DNA from: AP-15 sp963790875
GTDB taxonomy: Bacteria; Pseudomonadota; Alphaproteobacteria; ATCC43930; CGMCC-115725
DNA: 64,000 bases
Direction of reading: 5' to 3'
Assembly (NCBI GenBank): GCA_963790875.1
Contig: CAWBQT010000003.1
Coordinates: 1,674,001-1,738,000, forward strand
Shown here: positions 18,287-27,254 of the stretch, in pieces
Layout: each line of letters starts with the position of its first letter
Numbering within the stretch: position 1 is the stretch's first letter
Program-made: the position numbers and the translations under genes
Notes under the pieces: generated by a model
Told to the model about the DNA's origin: nothing
The model's database searches: none
What the model saw: only the letters and a program-made list of their open reading frames with translations

Positions 18287-18586
18287 ATGACCTGGATCAT
18301 CGACACGAAATCGAGACGCCGTCTGTCGGCGAAGCTCGCGGCAGGGTTCGTAATCGCCGCGATGCTCGCCCTCGGGACCGTCGCCACACCGGCCCACGCC
18401 GAGTGGAACGGCGATCATCGGGACTACGGCCGCAACTGGACCGGCGGGTATTATCGAGCCCCGCCAGTGGTCTATGGCTCGCAATACCGGTCGTCGTACT
18501 ACGGCAGGCCATACTACTATCCGCCGGTGGTGTACGGCCCCGGCATCGGCATAAGCTTGCCTGGCATCAACATCGGCATTCGGTAG
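18287..18586 (+). CDS. Secreted Tyr/Pro-rich small protein
   Basis: 99 residues with GAGGAGG six bases before the ATG. A signal peptide is clear (basic start, AAGFVIAAMLALGTVA, cleavage after AHA). The mature protein is rich in Tyr, Pro and Gly (YYRAPPVVYG, YYGRPYYYPPVVYG). It resembles the PXPV-type secreted proteins of alphaproteobacteria. The role is unknown; likely periplasmic or surface located. A perfect palindrome follows 19 bp after the stop. Confidence 0.75.
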   Translation: MTWIIDTKSRRRLSAKLAAGFVIAAMLALGTVATPAHAEWNGDHRDYGRNWTGGYYRAPPVVYGSQYRSSYYGRPYYYPPVVYGPGIGISLPGINIGIR

Positions 18587-18605
18587 GCTTTACACCGGCC
18601 CGAAA

Positions 18606-18643
18606 ACGGCAAACGACCGGCAGCGCTGCCGGTCGTTTGCCGT
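18606..18643. terminator. Perfect 38-bp palindrome, probable terminator
   Basis: Two 19-nt arms (18606-18624 and 18625-18643) are exactly complementary with no spacer; the centre is GCAGC|GCTGC. It starts 19 bp after the stop of the secreted-protein gene and 25 bp before the next ATG. No T tract follows, so termination is inferred from position and stem strength. Confidence 0.6.
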
Positions 18644-18667
18644 CGTGTGCACCGTCGGAGGAACGTT

Positions 18668-18835
18668 ATGACTGTCACCTTCAATTTATTGCTGTTACAA
18701 CCTATCGTTGCTCTGATCGCGGGCATATTAATTCTCCTCATTCCACGAATCTTGAATTTTGTTGTCGCTATCTACCTGATATTCATCGGCGTGACAGGGT
18801 TATGGCCTCACCTTCTGTCCGCTTTTCCGCACTGA
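18668..18835 (+). CDS. DUF3096-type small membrane protein
   Basis: 55 residues, ATG preceded by GGAGGAACGTT. Two hydrophobic helices (LQPIVALIAGILILLIPRIL and NFVVAIYLIFIGVTGLW) with the conserved PRILNFVVAIYLIFIGV of DUF3096. The function is unknown; inner-membrane location predicted. Confidence 0.8.
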   Translation: MTVTFNLLLLQPIVALIAGILILLIPRILNFVVAIYLIFIGVTGLWPHLLSAFPH

Positions 18836-19148
18836 CGGGGCCGACGAGAAGCGAACCGCTTTATGGATCCGCTGCAGCGCTGCTTTCGAGCGGCCCCGTT
18901 TTCTCGGGTGCCACCCCGCCAGAGCCCCAGTTCCGATTGTCGGGTAACGCCTGTGCGATACGCGAATGCCGAGTTGTCGCACAAACGGAGTGGAGTGCGT
19001 GAGTCCAGATGGGTTTCGCGACACCGAAAGGGAGAGAAAACGCTTCTACGCCACCGCGCTCAGGAGCAGCCGATCAAATGAGGATTTCGCGACGGTGGTT
19101 GCTTTAAAAATGGCCGTGCCAAGTCCTCACATCGGTCCGCCCATCATA

Positions 19149-19167
19149 GGTAGTTTCCGACGCTACC
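19149..19167. repeat. Recurrent 19-nt intergenic motif (first of nine sites)
   Basis: GGTAGTTTCCGACGCTACC, with GGTAG/CTACC ends. Related sites occur at 21226-21244, 22033-22051, 23383-23401, 26986-27005, 34633-34651 (reverse), 35535-35553 (reverse), 37938-37956 (reverse) and 46128-46146 (reverse). Approximate consensus RGTAGTTTCCGARNCTACC. All lie outside or at the edges of genes in the 19-46 kb island. Confidence 0.6.
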
Positions 19168-19217
19168 CGTGATTGGAGCATGCTGGCATGTTCGAGAAAT
19201 GCTGGCGCTGACGGGTC

Positions 19218-19413
19218 GTGCAAGTGGGCCTGAAGATCCTGTACCGAAATGCGCGACGATCCGGCCAGGCCGGTATGAAGCTCGTCCCCGATCGATCGCA
19301 GAAGGCGGTGGAGAACCAGATTCTGGAAGGATTGGGCTTCACCGTCATCGAGAGCGTGCCTTCGCGCTTAGTAACTAGTCAAATATTCGCTTCTCAGAAC
19401 ATAGGGGGCTGGG
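19218..19413 (+). pseudogene. Degraded copy of the small ORF that precedes the ECF sigma gene
   Basis: Reads LKILYRNARRSGQAGMKLVP and LEGLGFTVIESVPSRL, very close to the small protein encoded just before the intact sigma gene at 37.7 kb. Here the frame has no stop before the sigma start and has lost the ATG (CTG replaces it). It belongs to a duplicated module of about 470 bp. Confidence 0.5.
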
Positions 19414-19614
19414 ATGGACAATTTCGGCGGGCTGCTCAAAAAGGAAATCCCGCGGCTGCGGCGCTATGCTCGCGCGTTGACCCGCGACGTCTCCCGGACT
19501 GACGATCTCGTCCACAATACCCTCGAACGCGCCATCGCGGAGCAGCATTTCTGGCAGTGGGGTAGCAACCTCCGCGCCTGGCTCTTCGCCATCATGCATC
19601 ACCAGAATACGGAC
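19414..19614 (+). pseudogene. ECF sigma factor, truncated by IS630 sequence
   Basis: The first 67 or so residues match the intact paralogue at 37190-37693: FGGLLKKEIPRLRRYARALT and SNLRAWLFAIMHHQNTD, i.e. sigma region 2. After about 19614 the sequence becomes the 3' part of an IS630-type transposase on the other strand, and regions 2.4 to 4 are absent. It cannot make a working sigma factor, but the duplicated upstream region is retained. Confidence 0.85.
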
Positions 19615-20293
19615 GTTCGAAGAAGACGAACAGATTGGCCGTGCCGTTGCGCTTATATTCGCAGTCATAGCGTTCGAGCTGCCCCGGCGCGGCGGGAATC
19701 GGTTGACGCACCTCGCCGATGAGCTGGGTCGGGCTCTCGTCAAAGCAGACTACGGGCCGCTTTGGATTGGCTGTTTCGGCGTAGAGATCGAGCACGTCTT
19801 CCATGTGGGCAACATAGGCGCCGTCGACTTGCGCGACGCACCACATGTCCTTGCGCCACGGCTTCAGATGGTTTTCGGCGAGGCGCCGACGCACCGTCTC
19901 GCGCGACAGGTCCTCATGCTCGGTGAGCTTGACCATCGCGCCGGCCAACAACTCCAGGGTCCAGCGTGCGCAGCCCTCGGGTGGCTTTGAGCAGGCGGTC
20001 GCCACCAGCAGCGCCTCTTCCTTGCCGGTGAGCTTGCGCGCCGCGCCCGGACGCGGCTCCTCGCTGAGCGCGGCTTCCAGATTGCCTTCAACAAAACGCC
20101 GCTTGGTCCGGTATATCGTCGAACCGGCGATGGCTAAGCTGGTCGCGATCGCCTCGTCGCCGACGCCAGAATCGGCGGCCAGCAGGATCTGCGCCCGCTT
20201 CAGTTTGCGCGCCGCGTGCTTGCCACCGCTCAGCAGCGCGGTCAGTTGCTCGCGCTCGCTCTGGTCCAGCTCGACCCGGTAACGTACATTCAT
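19615..20293 (-). mobile_element. IS630-family transposase, 3' truncated
   Basis: The minus-strand frame from 20293 begins MNVRYRVELDQSEREQLTAL. It has a helix-turn-helix (VGDEAIATSLAIAGSTIYRT) and reaches the first catalytic Asp region (RPVVCFDESPTQLIGEVRQP) but ends at NLFVFF, where it joins the sigma gene. The later DDE residues and one terminal repeat are missing. A deletion after insertion is the simplest explanation. Confidence 0.85.
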
Positions 20294-20324
20294 CGGTGCC
20301 CCCCGGCAGTTGAGGGCACGACAG

Positions 20325-20645
20325 ATGAATCAGGTACTCGGCCCGTGTCGCCCTTCTTCTGAACTCGGCTTCACATCCAAGCAGGGCCAATACTTAGCCT
20401 TTATCTACGCCTATACTCAGGTGGTCGGTCGCCCCCCGGCCGAAGCCGATTTGCAGCGTCGATTCCATGTCAGCCCGCCTTCTGTCCACCAGATGATCCT
20501 TACGCTCGAGCGCGCCGGGCTCATCCGAAGACAGCCGGGTGTGGCCCGCAGTATCGAAGTGCTCGTCGACCCCGACGATCTCCCGGCCCTGCGCGCCGAC
20601 AGCCAGCTACCCGTCAAATCCTCTGTGCAGCGGTACTGGGGGTAA
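20325..20645 (+). CDS. LexA-type winged-helix DNA-binding protein
   Basis: 106 residues. TSKQGQYLAFIYAYTQVVGR, PPAEADLQRRFHVSPPSVHQ and MILTLERAGLIRRQPGVARS match the LexA DNA-binding domain; there is no LexA peptidase domain. Such short proteins are often found beside IS630 elements in alphaproteobacteria. It begins 31 bp from the divergent transposase start. Probable transcription regulator; target unknown. Confidence 0.75.
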   Translation: MNQVLGPCRPSSELGFTSKQGQYLAFIYAYTQVVGRPPAEADLQRRFHVSPPSVHQMILTLERAGLIRRQPGVARSIEVLVDPDDLPALRADSQLPVKSSVQRYWG

Positions 20646-20811
20646 GCCGGGCTGAATTGGGATCGGTATTGTGAACAACAGCCCCGCATCGGGCCGGTCT
20701 CGATCGCTACTGCGCGCAGTGCCTGCTCTCCAACCGCTCAGACAGGCCAGATCAGTCGCGAACTCGCCAATGCCCCGGCTCCGGAAAGCGAAAACCTAAG
20801 GAGATAGAGCA

Positions 20812-20960
20812 GTGCTGCAAAATCTGCTTGGGATCGCCCTCGTGCTCGTCGTACTTTCCTCGGCGGCTACTCTGGTCATATGCCATCTCATCTCGGCTAC
20901 GGGGGCGGCGGTGTCGGCTTGGTCATCCTGATCGTGTTGCTCGTGGTGCTTTCTCGCTGA
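20812..20960 (+). pseudogene. DUF3309-like small membrane protein, frameshifted
   Basis: GTG with AAGGAG 8 nt upstream gives LQNLLGIALVLVVLSS. The second half, GYGGGGVGLVILIVLLVVLS, is in another frame ending at 20960. One base slipped near 20868 explains it; the restored protein would be about 49 residues with two helices. It is too short to score as an open frame in its present state. Confidence 0.65.
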
Positions 20961-21315
20961 TCTGGTGGAAATCTGACCTGTCACCTGTCTGCTGACAGTG
21001 GCGCTGTTCCTTGCTCGGGCGCGGCGGCACCGCTGCCACGGCGGTCATCGATCGAGCAGGCCGGTTCGGACCCCCGCTCAGCCTGCTCGGGCTTGACGCT
21101 CTACTCATCTCGAACCGGATCGCCACCCAGTCCTGCAGGTCCGGATAGCACGTCCAATGACGGGCTCACCTCGAACGCCATAAGCCACGGCGCAATGCAA
21201 GGCAGTAGCCGGGCAGCGGCATCTGAGTATTTTCCGAATCTACCGTAGAAATCTGTCGTCCTTATATGATCGTTTCGATGCACGGAACTCATGTGCACGG
21301 TAGGAGTTCATAGTC

Positions 21316-21486
21316 ATGAACAAGGATCGAATCGCGGGAGCGGTGAAAGAGATCAAGGGCTCAGTCAAGCAGACCATCGGCAAGGCGACAGGCGATGCCA
21401 AGCTGGAGGCCGACGGCAGGGCCGACAAGGGCGAGGGCAAGGTCCAGAACGCTGTCGGCGGACTCAAGGACGCGCTGAAGCGGTAG
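21316..21486 (+). CDS. CsbD family stress-response protein
   Basis: 56 residues: MNKDRIAGAVKEIKGSVKQT, IGKATGDAKLEADGRADKGE, then VQNAVGGLKDALKR. This is the complete CsbD domain, a small hydrophilic helical protein usually induced in general stress. AGGAG is 9 nt before ATG. A copy of the 19-nt island motif ends 72 bp upstream. Confidence 0.9.
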   Translation: MNKDRIAGAVKEIKGSVKQTIGKATGDAKLEADGRADKGEGKVQNAVGGLKDALKR

Positions 21487-21554
21487 GGATTTGGTGCCCA
21501 GGATAGGTCGACTGGATTAAGGCGCCTGATCGAGGAATAGCGCCTTAAAGGGTG

Positions 21555-22037
21555 ATGAAATTGCCCCACATCGATAAACCTCCGAGGGAGACCGTGATCG
21601 CCTTGCTGCGGAGGATTGCGTACCACGAGCGGCGCGCACATGGTGCTGAAGAAAGGAATCTCGAAGAAAGCTTACGCTATCACGAGGCGTCCGGAGAGGA
21701 TGCAGCGGAGCTGCTCGCTTTATATGAGAAGCGTTGGCCGAAAGAAGCGGCCGTCGGAAGATTGGAATATACGGAAGCGATAGCTGCAGAGGCGGGAAAC
21801 CATCCCCTCGAGGGCGCAGCGCAGCTGACAGCGGATGCTGAAAAAGCAGTCGTTTGGCCTGAGAGAGGATCTTCGCCGCTCTCGCTGCCAAGGCGCTCTC
21901 CTTTCTCAGAGCCTGAGGTTGCAGATCGCCGCAGAGTTGGCCACCAGCAGTCGTCGCAGACGCTCCGGTCTGCAACCGATACGATGCGAGTTGCCGATGA
22001 GTACTGGGAGGCTCGCAGGCACACCGCATCTAAGTAG
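21555..22037 (+). CDS. Hypothetical hydrophilic protein
   Basis: 160 residues, AAAGGG upstream. The N-terminal half is charged and helical (ETVIALLRRIAYHERRAHGA, EDAAELLALYEKRWPK); the C-terminal half looks low-complexity and may not be natural. I do not recognise a family. The 19-nt island motif overlaps its stop codon. Confidence 0.4.
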   Translation: MKLPHIDKPPRETVIALLRRIAYHERRAHGAEERNLEESLRYHEASGEDAAELLALYEKRWPKEAAVGRLEYTEAIAAEAGNHPLEGAAQLTADAEKAVVWPERGSSPLSLPRRSPFSEPEVADRRRVGHQQSSQTLRSATDTMRVADEYWEARRHTASK

Positions 22038-22143
22038 TTTCCGAGCCTATCAGGCGTGTTATTCGGCGTCTTATATTGGCTACCCACAGGTAGACGACTG
22101 AGTCATTCGCCGTCACCTTGTATCGGGAAAGGGGTCTCACGTA

Positions 22144-22449
22144 ATGTCAAAGTATAAGCTGATGACAGGCTTGGCCTTTTCAGCCGCGTTTCTGGCGGCA
22201 ATCGCGACCATGCCGAATGCCCGCGCCGCGATGAGCACGAGCGGAACCGAAGTGATAACCAATGGCCCGCAAGCCAATCCCGGCGACCGTTCGGGCCCTC
22301 GGTCGGCGCGGCAGAATCTAAGCGACAGCCAGCGATACGAGGCGTTGGTGCACTCGAACAGCAGCTTCCGTGCCAGTCGAGTAAAAAAGGAATGCGGGCC
22401 GATCGACGATCCGCAACTGCATGCCTCTTGTGTCGCGAGCTTCGAATAG
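22144..22449 (+). CDS. Secreted conserved hypothetical protein
   Basis: 101 residues. Signal peptide (MSKYKLMTGLAFSAAFLAAI, cleavage after ARA), then GTEVITNGPQANPGDRSG and an end with RVKKECGPIDDPQLHASCVA. The two cysteines flanking DPQLHAS probably form a disulphide. I recall similar small exported proteins in Bradyrhizobium-type genomes but know no function. Start has GGGAAAGG upstream. Confidence 0.7.
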   Translation: MSKYKLMTGLAFSAAFLAAIATMPNARAAMSTSGTEVITNGPQANPGDRSGPRSARQNLSDSQRYEALVHSNSSFRASRVKKECGPIDDPQLHASCVASFE

Positions 22450-22719
22450 GCGCAGGGCAATGGCGGCCGGCCGCGGCTATCGGACTTGACCATTAGGCCG
22501 CCGACGCTTGACGATCCGGCCGCGTCGGTCGGGCGTCGGGGCGAGGACCCCGGCGGAAAGCGACCTGAAAAGCACGAATGGGGGTGGAATCTGCTACCCC
22601 TATTCTGCGTTGCAATGCGAGCGGTCACGACGCCGCGCGCAATACGGCAGCGGCGATAATATCCAGTTCGGAAGCGAACTCGCGATCACTCCCGCCGATT
22701 GCGCCCGGGATGGCCCCAG

Positions 22720-23387
22720 ATGCTTTTGGTATTTTTTCTGAAAGGCATCGTAGTCGGCGCCGTGATCGCGGTCCCGGTCGGCCCGGTCGGTATCCTGTGC
22801 GTGCGCCGGACGATTTTCGAGGGCAGGCTGGCGGGATTGGTATCGGGGCTTGGGGCCGCGACCGCCGACGCCCTCTTTGGGGTCGTTGCCGCCTTTGGCC
22901 TCACCTTTGTCTCCAACTGGCTCACCGGCTGGGAAGCCTGGTTGTGCGCCGCCGGTGGCGTTTATCTGCTCTATTCCAGCGGCTCCGCAAGCCGCATGAC
23001 AAGATCGCCGAGCAATCCGACCCGGAATCCCTGTTCCGCGACTTTGCTTCCGCCTTTGCTCTAACCGGCACCAATCCGGTGACGATCCTGGTTTTCCTCG
23101 CCATCTTCACCGCTCTCGGCCTCGGCGGCACGCAGGCGACGCTCCTTCGCGCCGCAATCCTGGTCCTTGGAGTTTGGACCGGGTCGTTCCTGTGGTGGCT
23201 GGCGATGAGCCTGAGCATCGGAACATTTCGCCGCTCGATTGAGCCGCGCCATCTGGCCTGGATTAGCCGCGTCTCGGGCATCATCCTGTTCGCGACCGGG
23301 GCGGCATTGCTCGTCACTATCGAGTTAGAGCATCTGGGTTATCGGATGGGGTCTCATTATCCATCTGGTTTGAACATGAGTAGGTAG
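22720..23387 (+). pseudogene. LysE-family translocator, frameshifted
   Basis: First frame: MLLVFFLKGIVVGAVIAVPV then PVGILCVRRTIFEGRLAGLV, the LysE/RhtB start. Near 22976 the frame shifts to KPHDKIAEQSDPESLFRDFA, FALTGTNPVTILVFLAIFTA and SGIILFATGAALLVT, completing a five- or six-helix exporter of about 222 residues. Removing one base would restore it. An intact gene would export amino acids or similar small solutes. Confidence 0.75.
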
Positions 23388-23466
23388 AATCCGAGGCTGG
23401 TGGTTGGCTATTTCGCACTCACATGTGCAGAAGGGAAACTCCCCACTGGAGGTTCTGGAGGCAAAT

Positions 23467-23547
23467 ATGGATCTCATTCTTATCGTCCTGGTGCTCATTC
23501 TGCTCTTCGGAGGGGGCGGTTACTGGGGATATAGGCGGTGGCGATAA
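23467..23547 (+). CDS. 26-residue membrane microprotein
   Basis: MDLILIVLVLILLFGGGGYW then GYRRWR, one hydrophobic helix with a Gly4 hinge and basic tail. CTGGAGG lies 7 nt before the ATG. A near-identical 26-residue protein is encoded at 34485-34565, which argues strongly that both are real genes. Probably inner membrane; unknown role. Confidence 0.7.
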   Translation: MDLILIVLVLILLFGGGGYWGYRRWR

Positions 23548-23601
23548 CAATGCGAGCACGCCGCGCGCCATCGTCACGGAGCGGGAGTAAATTCGAATGA
23601 A

Positions 23602-25294
23602 CCTAGATCCGGGGGTTGAGGTGGTTGTCGGGGCGAGATTTTGTGGTTAATAAAAGGGAATGAGCGGGGAAATAGGGGTACCGGCGGTTCACCCGGCGGG
23701 TGAGCAACCGATAGTAGAGCTGGCGGCAGACGAAGCGGTGACGGCGGACACCTTTGCCGGCCGGATTCACCTGGAGTGGGAGCCGGCGGCGCCGGTGACG
23801 ACGATGGGTCAGCTGGCCTTTTTCATCGAATACCTGAAGCAGGGAGGCCTGTTCGACGGCTGGGTGGCGGGCTGTCCGCTGCTGCTGACGAGCCCGAACG
23901 CGCCGAGCAAGCGCGACGTGCTGGGCACGGTGCTTCTGTCGGTGCTGGCCGGGCATTGGCGCTATGCGCACATCACGGCGCTGCGCGCCGATGCGGTCAA
24001 CGCGCCGCTGCTGGGGATGAAGAAGGTAGTCAGCGAGGACGCGGTGCGGCGGGCGTTGGGCAAGATCGACGAGACGGACGGGATCGCCTGGCTGCGCGAG
24101 CAGCTGGACTATTGTGTGCGACCGTTGCTGGGCGAGCTTTGGGTCCTGGATGTCGACACCACGGTCAAGCCACTCTACGGCCATCAAGAGGGGGCCGAGG
24201 TCAGTTACAACCCGAGCAAGCGTGGCCGGCCCTCGCACGTCTACCACAGTTATCTGACGGCCGAGCTGCGGTTGGTGCTGGAGGTCGAAGTGGCGAGCGG
24301 CAAGGAGCACACCGCCAAGCATGCCGCGCCGGGGCTGTGGGCGCTGCTCGACCGGCTGGGACCCAGTTGCGCCCCGTGCTTGCTGCGGGGTGACAACGAC
24401 TGGGGCAACGAGGGGCTGATGCGCGAGGCTGAGCGCCGCGGCCAGCCCTATCTGTTCAAGCTGCGCTTGCGCCCCGGGGTCAAGCGGGTGCTGGAGCGGG
24501 CGATGCGGGAGAGCGACTGGCAGAATGCCGGCGCCGGCTGGCAGGGCAAGTGGGGCGAGGTGCGGCTGATGGGCTGGAGCCGGCAGCGCCGCGTCGTGCT
24601 GCTGCGCCGCCGCCTGCGGCAAGTGCTGCTGACCGAAGGTTCCGCCGACGGCGACCCTGCGGCGGGCAAGGCGCCGCTGCAACTGGGCTTTGTCGAATTG
24701 GACGCGCGCCGCGAGGCGTGGGAATACGCCGTGCTGGTGACCTCGCTGCCGGGCGAGCTGCTGACCATCGCCCAGCTCTATCGCGACCGCGGCGATGCCG
24801 AGAACAACTTCGACGAATTGAAGAACCAATGGGGCTGGGGCGGCTTCACCACGCATGATGTCAAACGCTGCCAGTTTATGGCCCGCACCGTCGCCCTCGC
24901 CGCCAATTGGTGGAATCTGTTCGTCCGTCTGGCCGATCCCGGCCAGCATCGCGAGGCGATCACCAGCCGGCCGCTGCTGCTCCAGGCGATCGGCCGACAG
25001 ACCCAGCACGCCGGCCAAACCACGATCACCATCACCAGCCCGCACGGCAATCATCACCGGGCTCGCCGCGCTTTTGTCCGCATTGCCCGCTTCTTCGCTC
25101 AGCTGCGGCAAACTGCGGAGCAGTTGACCGACCTCGATCGATGGTACCGCATCCTCAGTTTTGCCCTGGTCAAGTATCTGAAGGGCCGCCAGCTCGACCC
25201 GCCCCGCCGCCTTCAGCACGCCTGATCGGCACGCCAAAGTTGTACAATGCCCACCTCGCCACGGAAAATCCGCAGCCCAACTGCCGGATCTAGG
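23602..25294 (+). mobile_element. Complete insertion sequence (IS4/IS1380-like), 1693 bp
   Basis: Terminal inverted repeats CCTAGATCCGGGGGTTGAGG (left) and CCTAGATCCGGCAGTTGGGC (right, read inward). Flanked by a 5-bp direct repeat ATGAA (23597-23601 and 25295-25299), the expected target duplication. It contains one intact transposase gene. The insertion falls on the start codon of the tiny gene at 25295. Confidence 0.85.
23660..25225 (+). CDS. DDE transposase
   Basis: 521 residues. VLDVDTTVKPLYGHQEGAEV holds the first catalytic Asp, LLRGDNDWGNEGLM the second (GDxxxGNE), and LYRDRGDAENNFDELKNQWG the Glu of the YREK-like motif. All three DDE residues are visible, so the enzyme should be active. 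I place it in the IS4/IS1380-type group, not to subgroup level. GC content matches the host, so it is not a recent arrival from a low-GC source. Confidence 0.88.
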   Translation: MSGEIGVPAVHPAGEQPIVELAADEAVTADTFAGRIHLEWEPAAPVTTMGQLAFFIEYLKQGGLFDGWVAGCPLLLTSPNAPSKRDVLGTVLLSVLAGHWRYAHITALRADAVNAPLLGMKKVVSEDAVRRALGKIDETDGIAWLREQLDYCVRPLLGELWVLDVDTTVKPLYGHQEGAEVSYNPSKRGRPSHVYHSYLTAELRLVLEVEVASGKEHTAKHAAPGLWALLDRLGPSCAPCLLRGDNDWGNEGLMREAERRGQPYLFKLRLRPGVKRVLERAMRESDWQNAGAGWQGKWGEVRLMGWSRQRRVVLLRRRLRQVLLTEGSADGDPAAGKAPLQLGFVELDARREAWEYAVLVTSLPGELLTIAQLYRDRGDAENNFDELKNQWGWGGFTTHDVKRCQFMARTVALAANWWNLFVRLADPGQHREAITSRPLLLQAIGRQTQHAGQTTITITSPHGNHHRARRAFVRIARFFAQLRQTAEQLTDLDRWYRILSFALVKYLKGRQLDPPRRLQHA

Positions 25295-25378
25295 ATGAAT
25301 ATCTTCACTATAATAGGTGTAGTGGTCGTGGTAATATTAGTCGCAGGCTATTTCGGGGTTCACGGCTTCAGCTTTTGA
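25295..25378 (+). CDS. 27-residue membrane microprotein at the IS edge
   Basis: MNIFTIIGVVVVVILVAGYF then GVHGFSF, one transmembrane helix. The first five bases (ATGAA) are the right-hand target duplication of the IS. Joining left and right flanks restores GGAGCGGGAGTAAATTCG directly before ATGAATATC, i.e. a good ribosome-binding site. The IS therefore keeps the coding sequence but removes its native leader. Expression now would depend on the IS end. Confidence 0.6.
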   Translation: MNIFTIIGVVVVVILVAGYFGVHGFSF

Positions 25379-25946
25379 TCTAGTGAACCCCGTCTAAAGC
25401 CCCGTTCCGCTAGAAGAATGACGACCTACTCCTCCATCAGCGTGAACGGGGACGGCTCCGGGTGGCCCCCCGGCCGCCGGGTGCAGTCGGCAACCGGGGC
25501 AGTCCTCACGGAGTTCGATCAGCACCGGTTGCTCCGGCTCATCGCAGCTTGGCGCTGTTCGTAGCGGAGCCGCACGAGTTCGCGCCACAACGTGCGCATG
25601 CTGTCGATCTCGATGCGCGCGGATCGACCTATGCCTCGGCCCAAATCCATTGTCCGGGCATAGGCTGGATCGATTCGATCGCACGCGCGGCGCCGTCGGA
25701 AGATCGGCCTTGCCACCATTGCGGTCGTGCGCGATCCGCGCCACGCGCCCCCCTGCACGGCACCTTGATCGAGTTTCAGTCGGATGATCTCGACATGGGA
25801 GGTGCAAGTGAGCGTCACGGCCGGTACGCCACAGGCGATCTGGACCAAGCCTCTTTCGGCGACGCCGCCGGCGGTCGTTGAATGCCAACCCACGTGATGG
25901 CTGGGTCTTTTGGCCATCAGGACCCCGAGAAATCAAGGCATGTCGG
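25379..25946. other. No confident gene; overlapping uncharacterised frames
   Basis: Open frames exist on both strands (a 132-codon minus frame 25519-25917 is the most protein-like, with RIEIDSMRTLWRELVRLRYE). None matches a family I know, so no gene is called. Confidence 0.4.
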
Positions 25947-26753
25947 ATGAAGATTCGTGTCGGCTACGAGATGATTTACGACTTTCCACAATCCACACCC
26001 ATGATCATGGTCCTAGGCACCCATTTCACCCGGGCGTCCGACGTCATCGTTCCCGATTACCTGACCACAAGCCCTTCCGTGCCGATCTCCCCTTACCGCG
26101 ACGTCTTCGGCAATTGGTGCAGCCGCATCGTCGCGCCTGCCGGCCGAATGCGCCTGTCGGCCGATGGTGTCATTCGGGATACTGGGCTGCCGGACGTGGT
26201 TGTTCCTTCGGCTGACCAGCACGCGGTGGAGGATTTGCCGGCAGAGACGCTAATCTTTCTGCTCGGCAGTCGCTACTGCGAGACCGACCTGCTGTCCGAC
26301 TTGACCTGGAAGCTCTTCGAAACGTCGCCGCCGGGGTGGGCGCGCGTCCGGGCGATCTGCGATTTCGTGCATCGCCACATCGCCTTCGGCTACGAGCATG
26401 GGCGCGCGACGATGACCGCCTATGAGGTCTTCAACGAACGCAAGGGTGTGTGTCGCGACTACGCCCACCTTGCCATCTCATTCTGCCGCTGCATGAACAT
26501 TCCGGCGCGGTATTGCACCGGCTACCTCGGAGACATCGGCATGCCACCGCCCTATGGCCCGATGGATTTCGCCGGTTGGTTCGAGGCCTATCTGGGCGGG
26601 CGGTGGTACACATTCGACGCGCGCAACAACATGCCGCGAATTGGCCGCGTACTGATCGCGCAAGGGCGCGATGCGGCGGACGTGCCGATCACCCACACCT
26701 TCGGCCCCGGCACGCTGGCCAATTTCAAGGTCTGGACGGACGAGGTCAGCTAG
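25947..26753 (+). CDS. Transglutaminase-like protease-fold protein lacking the usual His
   Basis: 268 residues. An N-terminal beta domain (MKIRVGYEMIYDFPQSTPMI) is followed by a transglutaminase core: KGVCRDYAHLAISFCRCMNI with Cys169, then FAGWFEAYLGGRWYTFDARN with Asp224. In the usual DFHAWFEAY motif the His lies two residues before Trp; here that position is Ala209. I recall close homologues with Ala here too, so this may be a distinct subgroup with altered chemistry. Predicted cytoplasmic; related genes often sit near PRC-barrel and stress genes. Confidence 0.82.
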   Translation: MKIRVGYEMIYDFPQSTPMIMVLGTHFTRASDVIVPDYLTTSPSVPISPYRDVFGNWCSRIVAPAGRMRLSADGVIRDTGLPDVVVPSADQHAVEDLPAETLIFLLGSRYCETDLLSDLTWKLFETSPPGWARVRAICDFVHRHIAFGYEHGRATMTAYEVFNERKGVCRDYAHLAISFCRCMNIPARYCTGYLGDIGMPPPYGPMDFAGWFEAYLGGRWYTFDARNNMPRIGRVLIAQGRDAADVPITHTFGPGTLANFKVWTDEVS

Positions 26754-27254
26754 CCCACAGCTGGGAAAATTAGATGGACCGCTACGGAGAACACGATCGC
26801 CTAATTGCCGCCGACTTGGCGCGGCCGCGATAGGTGCGGCAAGCCAATCCACTTCCTCCCCGCAACTGCACCAACTGAGCACGCTTACAATAGCCAGGAA
26901 ACCGTCACAGATCTCGCCACTCGATTTTGGCGCGATCCGGGATGCCGCTGATTACAAAATCCCAATCCAGCCACGAGCGGATCTGAGTAGTTTCCAGAGT
27001 CTACCGCCGTCATACCCGCTCGTTAGGATCGGACCAACTGAGCTTTGAAAGTCGATCCGTTGCTGCAATGGGCATAGATAGATGGAGTTCAATCGTGGCG
27101 CTGACGCGGTTCCCCGCTGCCCGGTGGCGGCTGCGTGACCCGGCCAAGGCTGCCACACCGGTCGCAACTCGAGATCAATCGCCGAGCCATCGCCGCACAT
27201 CCCGGATCAAGATTGCTGTTCGATCTGGGGGTTATCCGCGTAGAGGAGTGAGCA
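26754..27254. other. Intergenic region with one island motif
   Basis: No supported coding frame in 500 bp. AGTAGTTTCCAGAGTCTACC at 26986-27005 is a copy of the island motif. GAGGAGTGAGCA at about 27241 is the ribosome-binding region of the next gene. Confidence 0.5.

Noticed and set aside
19614..20330. A complete IS630 with intact ends
   Set aside because: The transposase lacks the last catalytic residues and only one flank could be an end.
21284..21308. GGAAC-N17-GTT resembling an EcfG-type promoter before csbD
   Set aside because: The -10 part lies only about 10 nt before the ATG and overlaps the ribosome-binding site, leaving no room for a normal leader.
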